A stretch of 64,000 nucleotides of DNA from Halichondria panicea (lineage: Eukaryota > Porifera > Demospongiae > Suberitida > Halichondriidae). The notes beneath the pieces were generated by a model that was not told the origin of the DNA, searched no databases, and saw nothing but the letters and a program-made list of their open reading frames with translations. Made by a program: the position numbers and the translations under genes. This document shows positions 1 to 10,816 of this stretch, in pieces (position 1 is the stretch's first letter; every line of letters begins with the position of its first letter). The DNA is taken from NCBI RefSeq assembly GCF_963675165.1, contig NC_087381.1, positions 2,790,001-2,854,000 of the forward strand. The letters are read 5' to 3'.

Positions 1-22
1 ACTGTAATTCATTCTTGTACAC

Positions 23-834
23 AATGTTTACACAATGTCATGCATAAACACATGCAGGTTAAAATGGCATCACTGAATGTTAAACTTGCTCGTGAGAAAG
101 GCCACAACAAGGTGACATGATGCGTACAACAAAGCTCAAAAGAATTGCTTGAAGCCCCAATGTCTATTTACTGTCAGTATTCATTCATGCAGACACCAAG
201 CCAGAATCCGTTTTTCTACGGAGTGGATCATGCTGAGACATATAGCAAAACCGTTGACCCTATCAAGAAGTTTTTATCTCGTCATGATCCACACCCAATG
301 ACGACTTCACTCCGTTCTAAAGATTTAGAGGTCCCTAAATCTCCAAAATGGAATTGTACTATTTCTTAATTTGCTGTGTGCATGAGTTTTCAACTGCATG
401 CATGCATGTATAGTCTAGACAATGTTTACACAATTTCATGCATAAACACATGCAGGTATCACTAAATGCTCAACTTGCTCGTGAGAAAGGCCACAACAAG
501 GTGACCCGCTTATGATGTGTACAACAATTTGAAAGCTCAAAAGATTGAAGTTCCAATGTCTATTTACTGTCAACATTCATTCATGCAGACACCAAGTCAG
601 AATCCGTTTTATTCACCCTTCTACGGAGTGGATGATGCTGAGACAGATAATGACTTTAGCAGAAAAATTGACCCTATCAAGTTTCCATCTCATCCTGATC
701 CACATGCACCCAAATGAAGACTTTACTCCATCCTAAAGATTTAGAGGTTCCTAAATTTCCAAAACGGAAATGTACTATTTCTTAATTTGCTGTGTGAGTT
801 TTCAACTGCCATACATATTATAGTGTAGAGTGCA
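23..834 (+). pseudogene. Tandemly duplicated terminal-exon-like segment (two copies, about 398 bp each)
   Basis: Positions 23-420 and 421-834 are near-identical direct copies. Each begins after an AG acceptor-like site with a short coding-looking stretch containing LAREKGHNKVT, which resembles the core of an ankyrin repeat. This is followed by an open frame with MSIYCQ and QTPSQNPF. In both copies the frame is cut by a TGA shortly after the LAREKGH part, so they look like decayed or alternative last exons of a gene lying left of the window. The second copy keeps the longer frame (about 517-716). Function not recognised; the ankyrin likeness is weak. Confidence 0.45.
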
Positions 835-3190
835 TGCAGTGCTGCAGAGTCAGTGTTAGTTTTGTATAGCACTTGCACAATGTAATAATTATAGTCCATT
901 CATGCATGCATATATAATTATGACTGTCGAGAGTTATGTTTGAACTTTATAATTATAGCCAAATCAGGAGAATATTTGACCCTTTGCAATTTATAATGCG
1001 TGCAAGGATCGTGTTTCATGCCGTGCAGTATACTATAGTCATAAGCCCCGTTTATATGACGCTTTATATACCCAAGCAGGGTTTCATACAGGATTTGTAG
1101 CTGGGAGCTAGGGGGAATCGTTTAATTGTCTGGGGTCCTTCCCTGGAAAATTTTTGAGGAATGGTTATCTTTATCTACATGAGGTGAAATTTGGATTTTT
1201 TGTGTGCTTCCAACCATAAACTTTACTAGTCTATAGCTATGTTAAGGAGATTGTAGACATTTCTAAGGAGAAAAGTCATATATACATTTTGTTATGACAT
1301 CAAATTTCTAGGGGGGGGATTTTGGCTAGGGGTGGGAAATCCCAGGGCACCCCGAGTCAGAGTTTATGGAGCACAAAGGGAGAGCTCTAGCCCTGTCAGC
1401 CCTCTCTGCCGTAAACATGCCCCTGTTAAAACACACACTATACAAAAGATCTAAACACACTCATTAGAAGAACTAATGTCATAAAGCCGGTTGTAACATT
1501 GTTTGCATTCATATAATCATTTGACAAAAACCATTCATTAGCTGTCTGTTGGAGTGAAATAACGATCGTAAACTTCTTCCACTGACAATTGTCTGTGCAA
1601 AATAACCACCTCCCCTCACTCTTCTCTTGTACCGACGAGCCACATGCAACACAATAAAGGATCGAATTAGCCCTATATATACCAGCTTGCCTCACAAGTG
1701 TAGGGTAGAAGAAGGTATTATAAGACGGAACTAATTATAAGACAGTTGATTAAAACAAGAGTGTTTCAGCTATAGCTATTATGTCTGCATTTAATAGCAC
1801 TACCACTCTTAGTATTTTTTCCAAAAAAAATTTGGAGTTGGATGCTTGTGTTGACAGAGATACCACAATAGTTTGTTTACGTACAGAGAAAAAATATTTT
1901 AATTCACCAAATTTAAGTATAGGTGCCAAATGTTTTGTAGTAAAATTCACTAGGTATCTGTTAAAACAAGAGTAACTATATATATTTGTATATAGGCAGA
2001 ATAATCACTAACAATAATTATTTTAAGGTTTTAGATATGTTAGAGTAGCCAATTAGCGTTAAAATTAATTGTAGTTTTTTTGTACAAAGATCAAAGGAAA
2101 AAATTAATTGTAGTTTTTTTGTACAAAGATCAAAGGAAAAACTATGCTAACAAATGCCATAGACTAGGATCTACAACTGTAGTAACCACAGACCGTGCTC
2201 TATTATTCTGTGGTTGGCATTTTTGGAACAGTTTGGTAGTTAGAGCGCGGCTGGGGTAGTTAGGGTTGGTGGTCAAAATAATTGATTTTTAAGCCATCGA
2301 ATTTTATAATAGCTACAACTGCTCCATGGTTGCAATGCGCGAGTATTTGCAGCTAAGTGATTCTATAAGCTTCTAGCAATGCTATCTTGCTAACAAAGGC
2401 TTTATTCTCGAGTAAAGGCTATAGTTTTGCCTACCAGTACGTTGAAGGCCATTGCAGTCTCTCCAGAATCATGAATAGCAAAATCTTTTTGTAGAAGGTT
2501 GCTATTCTACTTATGTTAAAACAGGAGTAACTATTTGTAATAGGCAGAATAATCACTAACAATAATTATTTTAAGGTTTCAGATATGTTAGAGTAGCCAA
2601 TTAGCGTTAAAATTAATTAATTGCAATTGTGTCTCATAATACCTGAACCACTTCGAACACTAAATGCTAGCATTAGCTGCAAACAAAGCACTGTCACTAC
2701 TTGCATGCAAAGCCTATTGACCATAGTAGTTAGTGAACAGGCTATTTAGATTACTGCAACACAGGGGGGTCAGAAGTCTCATAATACCCCATTATGCCTA
2801 TTTCTAATAAACCACTTAACCGAACATGGCGGACAGAACAACTAAGATAGCTATAATTATAATTATGCTGAAAGAAGACCTCTCACTGCATGGTGATTGG
2901 GAATAAAATAATACTGAAGTGGAAAGCATTTGACAACTAATCCCTGTTGATTTGTAAAAATAATATATGATCAATTGCTATCAAACCTCCTTCAAAGTGA
3001 TAATTAGTGAATGAGCTTCCGAATCAAGCAAATCAAACTCACAAATGTGCAGAAAGAAATGAAGCAATATTCCTATCTTCTTTAGAATACTTGGAAGTGT
3101 CTCTAAGAAACGGAAATAATTATCATGCAATAAAGTCCAAAGTTATAAAACACAATGAATGAAATAATCTCATTATTTGCGCACATAAGT
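835..3190. other. Non-coding stretch with degraded repeats
   Basis: No gene is supported here. About 1080-1400 looks like a decayed dispersed repeat with G-rich runs. About 2380-2500 belongs to a dispersed family also seen near 17830-18030 and 42400-42560, with the shared words CTCGAG and GCCATTGCAG. Short open frames on either strand lack splice context or family resemblance. Confidence 0.5.
1962..2615. repeat. Direct repeat pair of about 100 bp plus a 39-bp tandem duplication
   Basis: Positions 1962-2070 and 2515-2615 are near-identical, both running through AGGCAGAATAATCACTAAC to GCCAATTAGCGTTAAAATT. Directly after the first copy, a 39-bp unit (2061-2138) containing GTAGTTTTTTTGTACAAAG is present twice head to tail. 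The direct pair could be solo-LTR-like remains or a local duplication. Confidence 0.7.
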
Positions 3191-3204
3191 GCAGACCAAT
3201 GGGT

Positions 3205-3460
3205 GTCAAAGTAAGATGAAACAACGTTTTCACATCTTCAACTTGCTCTGTAGTGAATGGACCACCATATCCAGGTCCATTCTTGAAAGTATGTCTTCCT
3301 CCCAGCAGTATGTGAGAGCACTGCGACTGAGGGGAGCCTTGTGCTTGGCTGCAAACTTGAGAACTTGGTAGATGGTTTTGAGCGAATTAGCCACTTTCGG
3401 GAGAGATAAAAATCCGAAATAAGAACACAGCTTAGAAAAGCATGCTCTAAATCTGTTGAT
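3205..3460 (-). pseudogene. POT (SLC15-like) transporter fragment
   Basis: Read on the minus strand, this fragment encodes KTIYQVLKFAAKHKAPL, SRSALTY, WEED and SRMDL. It closely matches the same stretch of the longer POT pseudogene at 53400-54915 (KIIYQVLKFAAKQKAPL, NRSALTY, SRMDLGKSRYGGPF). In this family it is part of the central loop between the two halves of a proton-coupled oligopeptide transporter. The frame breaks around 3390, where the upstream part (ISDFYLSRKWLI) lies in another frame. An extra cysteine interrupts the TYWEED motif and the GKSRYGG motif is damaged. I read it as a dead fragment; a MITE sits about 380 bp away. Confidence 0.7.
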
Positions 3461-3842
3461 AGTACGTTGGAATGCAGCAAAGCATCCAAAGAGTCTATCT
3501 TCAAGGTATGAATATAAAAAATTGCCTAAAATAATGATGTACCGTGCACTACAAGCAAACCAATTAGTGATGAAACTGCAATTAGTATCAGTATAGAAGG
3601 AATTAAGAACAGTATACTCGGGAATAAAGCCATACACACCAACTTTTACTACTTTATAGTTTCCAAACTTTGGTGCAGCTAATTGACAAAAACAATTTTT
3701 ACTCTTGGATGTATGCATACATCCAATAGTAAAAATTGTTTGTTGAAAATTGTTATGCGACCATATACATGCATCTTTCCCCCTTCTGATGGCTGCTCGC
3801 GAGACTAGTTCAATGCATGCATGGGTGCATGCCTGTGTCCTA

Positions 3843-4260
3843 TATGTGACAGGCTCTGGGAAAACCAGACTTTTGGAGCAGGCTAAAATTTTGGTGATTA
3901 ATGTACCAAGTGATAGAACAAAGCATCGCCTACACAATTTTATATGCTTAGTATTCACATACCTAGCTTCATACCCGAGTTATGCCCGCTAGAAACTCGA
4001 AGCCGTAAAATGTAGTATCGAGAAAAACGCCTCTTAAAGATTGCTTAATTAGGAAAAATAGCAAAAGTTTGGACGAAGCGCTTCAATGGAAAGAGTTGGA
4101 TTTAGAGCACCAGATTTTACGGAGAGGTAGTAGAAGGACTGTAGATACATATACACCAATAAAAATTTATTTGAGATTTTAAATTGTAGGCATAAATTTA
4201 GCTATAGCTCAGTACTAAATTCTGCTCCAAAAGTCTGGTTTTCCCAAAGCCTGCCACATA
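3843..4260. mobile_element. MITE with about 37-bp terminal inverted repeats
   Basis: The left end (TATGTGACAGGCTCTGGGAA, continuing ACCAGACTTTTGGAGCAG) is matched by the reverse complement of the right end with a few substitutions. There is no coding capacity. A second copy of the family lies at 23807-24149 in the opposite internal orientation. A target-site duplication is not clear. Confidence 0.8.
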
Positions 4261-5582
4261 TGCATGCACATAATACTAATAGATGATGAGCATATAAATA
4301 CACTTCTTTAGATCTCAACTTCTTTAGATCTCAACATCCCGCTGGTCAGATTCGCATGGGTTTGATGTGAGCATCTTGACAACGCTCGATCTACATGCAT
4401 GCAGAGCAACTAGAACAGCTTTTAATAGATAGAATTTAATTAGAGAGAGAGAAACAATGTCAAAATCAGAGGTATAGGCCCTGCTTGTTAGCATAATAGG
4501 CGTCTAAAAATAATTGGATGTTTGGTAAAGATCATTACATTAAGTTTTGCATAATGACCTTATAAAGACATGCCTATTATTCTCCCCAAAAATGGGACAT
4601 TATATTAAAGACAAAATTAAGACGTGGACCTAAACACAGCACCACAACTGACACAAGGCACAATTATCAGTGTTAGTTTGCTGACTTAAACTGATTGATT
4701 TCCCTGTCGTGGAAACTAAGCTGCATGAGGGGAAGTCCTATATATGGGTTTGTTCTACTCGCATGTCGTAACTTCCATATCGTGGAGATGAATGCATTCC
4801 ATAAAAAATAGATAGTGCTGAGATAATATCAACTTGTTGACAGCATGTTGCACAGAATAATCATCTGTTATGCATAAGGCCTCTGATTAGGTCCTGATAA
4901 ATTAATAAGAATGTCCACAAAAAGCCAAAAATCGTGGAAACAAGCCAGCGAGGAGGGAACCATACGTCAATTTGTTTCAATGTTGGTCAATTGAAAGTGT
5001 TGCAAATGCAACCAAGCTGCATGCATGAGGGGAAGTCCTATTATAGGGGTTCTTAATTTGTGTTCTACTCTGACATCTATACATGTTGGTACCACATTGC
5101 AAGTGTGTTTTTTACCTTTTCACAGGTATTTGTCTGCGATTTCACTGATAGCTCATTTTGCTGATATCAATTCTGCTCAAGTTGTGAAATTCATGTTATT
5201 CATAGTGTTTTTAATGAGTGAATTTTCCAATTGCAATTTTACTCTCTCATGCATTCGCAGAAATAGCACCGGCGAAAATATGTGATACATAGAATCTATG
5301 ATTTGTGCATGCATGCATGTCAGACCTTCAAGCACTGTCTGTGCAACATTAATTTCCCTCATACCAGATGTCTCATACTGCAGTGTTGTAAGCCACACTA
5401 TAAATAGTGTGGGGTACAATTAGATTTTAATTAGTGAACTCTTGGAAAATGTAGTTCACTTATCCGAGCCATTAAATATTTCAAGATGCCCTTGCGCTCA
5501 GATACAATTGGCAGCCACAAAATTGTCTCGCTATGTGTGGCTGTGGAGCAAGACTCTCGATAGAGCACTCTATCTTGTCCTA
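4261..5582. other. Intergenic stretch with dispersed repeats
   Basis: No supported gene. About 4370-4870 shares several segments with 45660-45840 (for example GTGCTGAGATAATATC and GCATGTTGCACAGAATA), which marks a dispersed repeat. A GGGGAAGTCCTAT-containing segment near 4728 recurs near 5028. Confidence 0.5.
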
Positions 5583-6174
5583 AAGGCGGTTTTCCATCTA
5601 TTTGTCACAACGAGATTAGAGATCTGACTGCAAATCTCCTAACAGAAATATGCTCTGACGTTCGAATAGAACCAGATCTGCAACCCCTAACTGGTGAAAC
5701 TCTCTCATTTGCCACCTCTAACTCCCAGGATGGGGCAAGACTGGACATTGCTGCTAATGGTTTCTGGGGAGGCCGTTATGAACGTACCTTCTTTGACGTC
5801 AGAGTTTTCAATCCCCATGCAGACTCCAACCGACAGATGAGCCTAGCCGCTTGCTATCACAAACATGAAGCTATCAAAAAGAGGGCATATGAACAGAGAG
5901 TGAGAGAAATCGAACACTCGTCATTCACTCCACTCGTATTGTCTGCCACTGGAGGCTTGGCCACGGAAGCCACTACTTTACAAAAGGTTATCCGCGTGTC
6001 TTGCCGACAAATGGGAGCAATCCTACTCAATCACCCTGGCCTGGCTCCGCTGCCGCCTTACCTTCTCTCTTTTACGATCAGCTATTCAATGCATTCGTGG
6101 TGCCCGTTCAAGTATCGGACACGCTTCCAAAGCTCCGCCTTCTATTGACCTGGTCACAGCAGAGATGGACATAA
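5583..6174 (+). mobile_element. LINE-type retrotransposon, C-terminal pol fragment
   Basis: The plus strand encodes a clear retroelement C-terminus with frameshifts. It has GGFPSICHNEIRDLTANLL, EPDLQPLTGETLSF, ARLDIAANGFWGG, FFDVRVFNPHADSNRQ, HSSFTPLVLSATGG and, after a shift, WLRCRLTF and SAIQCIRGARSSIGHA. I recognise this as a block found in many copies in sponge and cnidarian genomes downstream of a reverse transcriptase. The D...DVRV arrangement is reminiscent of a restriction-like endonuclease fold; that part is inference. At least one frameshift lies near 5985-6010 and the upstream RT is missing. An AT-rich tail follows after 6280. Confidence 0.8.
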
Positions 6175-7349
6175 ACTGAACTGCTCACACCTAAATACTT
6201 ACATTCCTTCCGATTTATTTATTTTTTATATCTCTAACGCTTCACATGTATAATTGTCCAAGGGGCTTCTTCCCCCATTATAAAAAAATAAAAAAATAAT
6301 TATACCCTATAATGATTATACTGTAAAGTGTTGAGTTAAGAATTATTGTTGATCATGATTCATGAATAACAATGAAAGTGTCATTAATTGATAGCTATAT
6401 ATACAGTATTATGCATGTATGTAATAGTTGTGACACAGGCACGAGTGCCACATCAGGGGCGTACACAGGGTGGTGCTTAGGGTGCTCCAGCACCCCCATC
6501 CAGGCTCTGGTGCTCCAGCACCCTATCCAGACTCAGAGAAGCTCAAGTAGATAGTTCAACCATCACTGGCTGGCTAGAAGGAAGCTACACTTACTGCAGC
6601 TATCTACAGCTTAATAGTGATAGTTACAATAACTTTATACCAGTTAGATCTAGCTAGCTAGCCTAAAAAACTTACTTTTCTTCGATCGTTACTGGGATAT
6701 CCATGGGAAGTAATAAAGAGTGGGGAGGGGCTCAATAATAAGGCTAGGCAGCAGGGAGTGGTTTGCTGTATCAAACACTTGAGCTTGCCTCACAACATGC
6801 AGCACAACAAGGTTCTTGGATCCAGGTACATGAGGTACATGAATGTATAGTATAATTATATAATTAAGCCTACATGTATGTACAATAAATTATAATAATT
6901 ATCAATGTTATCAATGTTTGCAATGTAAACTACAAAGTCTCTTTTCCTCAACATCAAGGTACGTACTGGTGGTCATACTTTGTACGCTGCCTGTCACCTC
7001 CTGGTAAGCTGATCAATCTTTTAGTGGCCTGAAAAGAAAAGAATCAAGACTGTCGTCAGATCAAGCAAAGGAACAAACGTTTATCATCACTTAATAACTT
7101 CTACATTTACACAGAGACTAGACATGATTGCATTGACATTTGACATACCTTAAGAAGAGTTGGCTAGAGTTTGCCATCCCAGGCGAATTGAGCTTCTGGT
7201 CGTAAACATTCTTGACATGATTTGCTGATGGCACTGTCACGTCAGTACTGTGGCTGTGCACCATCTAGAAAACAGTGGGCGTTGCCGACAAAAGGAGGCG
7301 TGACCCCGGAAGTGGGCGTGGTCTAAATTTTGTGGCGCGCAATGAGCAC
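6175..7349. other. Non-coding stretch with repeat fragments
   Basis: No gene supported. At 6456-6550 there is a repeat terminus starting CAGGGGCGTACACAGGG followed by a GTGCTCCAGCACC palindrome pair. The CAGGGGCG start recurs at 27971, 31495 and 52276 and is typical of hAT-like ends. Confidence 0.4.
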
Positions 7350-7358
7350 CCCCATTGA

Positions 7359-8447
7359 TAGCCTCGATCCCAGGCCGAGTTTTCGCTTTTATAACGGTTA
7401 GGCGAACAACTGGGCCTGGTACTAGTTGTCTGCGCATGTGTCAAATTTTCATTGTATATTTGTGGTCGGCAAAAATATTTAATAAATCAATAATGGAAAT
7501 TTGTACACAGAAAATGCACAGAGTGAGTACACAAAAGATGCACATAGGGAGCTGCTTCACAAAGGCCTGGGGAGTTGCCAGTTGTGCTGCAGCACAATTA
7601 CAGTGACCCAGGGCAACTTCAAGATGATTGAATGCCTTCAAATTACGTTTCAAAAAGATTTAGCAGGCTGCTGGACTTCTCTGATTCTAGGCCCCAACTC
7701 GTAACTCATTGCTTGAGAAAACGTAGATTCTCTTGATGTCTCTGAGCTACCCAGCAACGCTCGAATGAGCAGGTCATACTCCAGTCCTGTGTCTGTGAGT
7801 ATAGGACAATATTAAAAGAAACCAAAGACGGTTAAACCCTTACCTCAAACTGTCCAGTCTCGTCCGTTAGTATAGCCAAGAGGAGCACTGTTGGGATAGC
7901 TGGATATTAGCCATTGCTCCTGTAACAGAGAAGTAGACATTTTAAATACGTGTAGATCTATACATATTAAATTTCTCGGTTATAGTGTCATTGTCGACGA
8001 GCTGATGATGGCAGCACCAAGTTCTCTCGCTCAAACTCTTCACTTGATCCACCATATTAATGATGAAACTATAGTCTACCTACATTCTTGCCAAACATGA
8101 ACAAGACTTGATAGCATAGCCGGCCATAGGGCCCACACAAAAATATCTGACCTTAACAAGCTTGACAAAGGTTTATACCTCTTCCCTTGTTGTTCAGTCT
8201 TCAGAATAAGCTTCAGAGAAGAGAGAAGCTTCAGCTAAGAGCCATTCCAATCGATTCCAATAATGATAAAACGGGAACTGACTTCTAGTACACGATAGTA
8301 CACGAATATAAATGTCACGAAAGTGAACGAGAATATCCATTCGTCAGAATCTGACGAACGACTGACGCATGCGCAGACAACTAGTACCAGGCCCAGTTGT
8401 TCGCCTAACCGTTATAAAAGCGAAAACTCGGCCTGGGATCGAGGCTA
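7359..8447. mobile_element. Non-autonomous DNA transposon with about 85-bp TIRs and 9-bp TSD (Mutator-like by TSD length)
   Basis: The element starts TAGCCTCGATCCCAGGCC and ends with the reverse complement. The inverted arms match over about 85 bp, out to TAGTTGTCTGCGC. It is flanked by a perfect 9-bp direct repeat CCCCATTGA at 7350-7358 and 8448-8456. No transposase frame is visible in the 1089 bp. A 9-bp duplication with long TIRs fits Mutator-like elements, though other superfamilies with 8-9-bp duplications cannot be excluded. Related ends occur at about 18810-18876, 49338-49367 and 49662-49708. Confidence 0.85.
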
Positions 8448-8507
8448 CCCCATTGACTGAATCCTAGGATCGCCCCTGCACATGGGATAGTAGCAGCCAA
8501 GTGTAAC

Positions 8508-10156
8508 AAAATTACCAAACCGTTACCCCGGGGTGACAATCACCCTTACGCCGGGGTAAGGACCTTTCCCGGGGTGAAGGATAAGTTTACGTAGGGGTGT
8601 TTTTGCGCATGCTCAGTGTGCTATTATAATTTATCAAGCAGCCCCACCCCTCTATACCGTTGTTGCAACCTTTAGAGACTACAACCCCAGAGAACCTCCG
8701 CTACAACCCTACACTGTCAGACACACACTGTCAGACGCATGGCTACAGCCTGAGTGCAGAGGGCTGCTAGCTTGCTCCAGTATAAGTTGGCTTGTTTGCA
8801 GCTTCTTTAACGTATGATTTCGAGCTGCCACCAGAACCTTTGTTCATTCAGCTTATAGACCTTGGTAATGTCCAGCAACTGCCCACCCACTCACCACACC
8901 AGTGATCCTTCATTGATTGTTCTGCTAGACTATTTGTTGGTAGGACGAGTGCATGACAGTGTGCCTCGGTGGTTAACCTAGAGTAAGGTCTGAGAATGAT
9001 TGTAGCACCAGAAGGCTGAGCTAGGTTACTCATCTACATCCTCTAATACCCTTCGGTATTTCCTTCCGGTATAATAGATATTGTCGGAGTATGAATTCAA
9101 TATTAACTGTTAACTAATTACACGATATTACCTCTCATGTGATGTATGTCATGTCTGTTCTACATACACTGTGTATGTGCTCTATATGTATCAGTGGATT
9201 GATCTAAACTCTCCATGTCTATATCTGTGTCTCCTCCTGTTCTATTTTTAGCGTTGTTTTTTTATTGTTATCTTGCACCACACGGTTGAATCTTTTTGAG
9301 TATTTAGTTGAAGGTGAGTCTGATCTATGTGCCTATAAGCTAGTATATAGACTAGGTTACATTAACTGCTTAAGCTACTGGCACCTTTGTCCATTCACAA
9401 CATTCCAAGGATAAATGCTTAATTAAAAGCTTAATAAAAGTGTAGATAGTATATCTTGTTGGCATATGTACTGGCCTGATTGTTCATGATTTATCCTGTT
9501 CTATCCTGTTCTATCCTGTTTTATCCTGATGTACTATTTATCATGTGTCATACCCATACATTTACGCTTTTGTGTAATTCACAGTTTTTCTTTGTGGTTG
9601 TTTATTCTCACATTGATCATGCATCCTTGTTTCTGGATCATTCTAGAATTATTCTCGATCACCCCCCTGGGACCTGACTCTTATAAATAGTTGTCCATCC
9701 ATTACCTTTTTAGTCGTTGGTTTTTTGAGTTGCTCTCTTTGTATAGTTTGCTGGTACTATTCCCTTATTGTGAATTTACTATATGAAAGAAAATGTTTAT
9801 TGGCAGTCAATCTCAACAATAGTAGTCTGTATGGTTGCAAGAAGAATCCAACATATCTGTTGAGTTCTTTCTCTCAGATAGACAGTTCTGGTGGTAGCTC
9901 CACACTGTTGAAGCTCTGTAACCAAGCCTCAGGCTGTAGTCATGTGTCTGACAGTATAGGGTTGTAGCAGAGGTTCTCTGGGGTTGTACTCTAAAGGTTG
10001 CAACAACGTATAGAGGGGTGGGGCTGCTTGTGCGCAAAAACACGAGAATCTACCCCGGGGTGGATTTACCCCTACGTAAACTTATATTCTACCCCGGGGT
10101 ATGCTTACCCCGGCGTAAGAGTGATCGTCACCCCGGGGTAAGGGTTTGGTAATTTT
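8508..10156. mobile_element. Long-TIR (foldback-like) element with ACCCCGGGGT arrays
   Basis: The outer about 240 bp at each end are inverted copies: AAAATTACCAAACC at the left, GGTTTGGTAATTTT at the right. Both arms carry AAGTTTACGTAGGGGT, GCAGCCCCACCCCTCTATA and CCCCAGAGAACCTC. The terminal 100 bp of each arm hold repeated palindromes of the form ACCCCGGGGT (perfect at 10052, 10091 and 10130; near-perfect at 8526). The 1.1-kb centre shows no transposase. Flanks show no obvious target duplication. Confidence 0.85.
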
Positions 10157-10426
10157 GGCTTGCCATAGGATCGAGGCTGATATAGTGGTTACATAAGCCA
10201 AGTCAAGTGGTGGGTAGATCCATCAGGGGGGGAAACCCACTGCACAAACCACCGCCTCTTTCTATGACTACTGATTGGATCTAGGAGCTAGGCCAGTGTT
10301 TGTTGTGTCCTGCTGGATCCAGTTGTGTTGATCCTAGGATAGGCTAGGCTCCTATTAACCAACTACATTGCGTAGCATGCTGGCAGCTAGAGAAGGACAA
10401 ACACCTGTTTTTAAATCAGTCCAAGA
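10157..10426 (+). promoter_or_regulatory. 5' flank shared with the 36852 CARD-ankyrin gene
   Basis: Segments match the region upstream of 36852: AAACCCACTGCACAAAC, CCAACTA, and GGACAAACACCTGTT followed by ATCAGTNCAAGAATGAGTACT. The TATATATAG seen at 36795-36803 is here CATTGCGTAG, so the TATA-like word is missing from this copy. Confidence 0.55.
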
Positions 10427-10816
10427 ATGAGTACTATTATTCTGTCAGAAACCTCTCCTGAGTACAAAGCATTTCGTGAATGTTATGATGTTCTGGTGAA
10501 CACCTCGGAACAACAAGTTGGCAAAATTTGTGATTCCCTATTTGCTGACGGCTACATATCAGAGACAGTTCGAGACTACACAAGAACAATTGGAATGCCC
10601 GACTTGATAAAAGCTCAGAAATTGGTTGACTCTGTTAGTAATAAGATTAAAACTAACTCCAAAATGTTCCATGGGTTTATCGTGATACTCGAAGGTCCGT
10701 TCAATGCTGATACTGTGCAAATTCTGCAAGAACGTTATCGAAAAGCATGTGAACATAAATCGTTCCATACGAACCAATCTTCCGAAAGAGCGAGTGACAT
10801 ATACAAATATATATAG
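10427..10816 (+). CDS. CARD-like-only truncated paralogue of the CARD-ankyrin genes
   Basis: This 129-aa open frame starts MSTIILSETSPEYKAF and aligns along its length with the N-termini of the two large genes (shared [42 protein letters not shown]). The match covers the whole helical death-fold region, residues about 10-110. It stops within 12 residues after the domain, just where the paralogues continue into an acidic linker. The 5' flank is homologous to that of the plus-strand gene, so the fragment came with part of its promoter. It could be a pseudogene, or a short adaptor or decoy made only of the death fold; the intact frame allows either. CARD is judged from helix pattern only; DED or another death fold is possible. 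Confidence 0.6.
   Translation: MSTIILSETSPEYKAFRECYDVLVNTSEQQVGKICDSLFADGYISETVRDYTRTIGMPDLIKAQKLVDSVSNKIKTNSKMFHGFIVILEGPFNADTVQILQERYRKACEHKSFHTNQSSERASDIYKYI

Noticed and set aside
3230-3958. 242-codon minus-strand frame taken as one gene
   Set aside because: Only about 3205-3460 matches the POT family; the rest runs into a MITE and has no resemblance.
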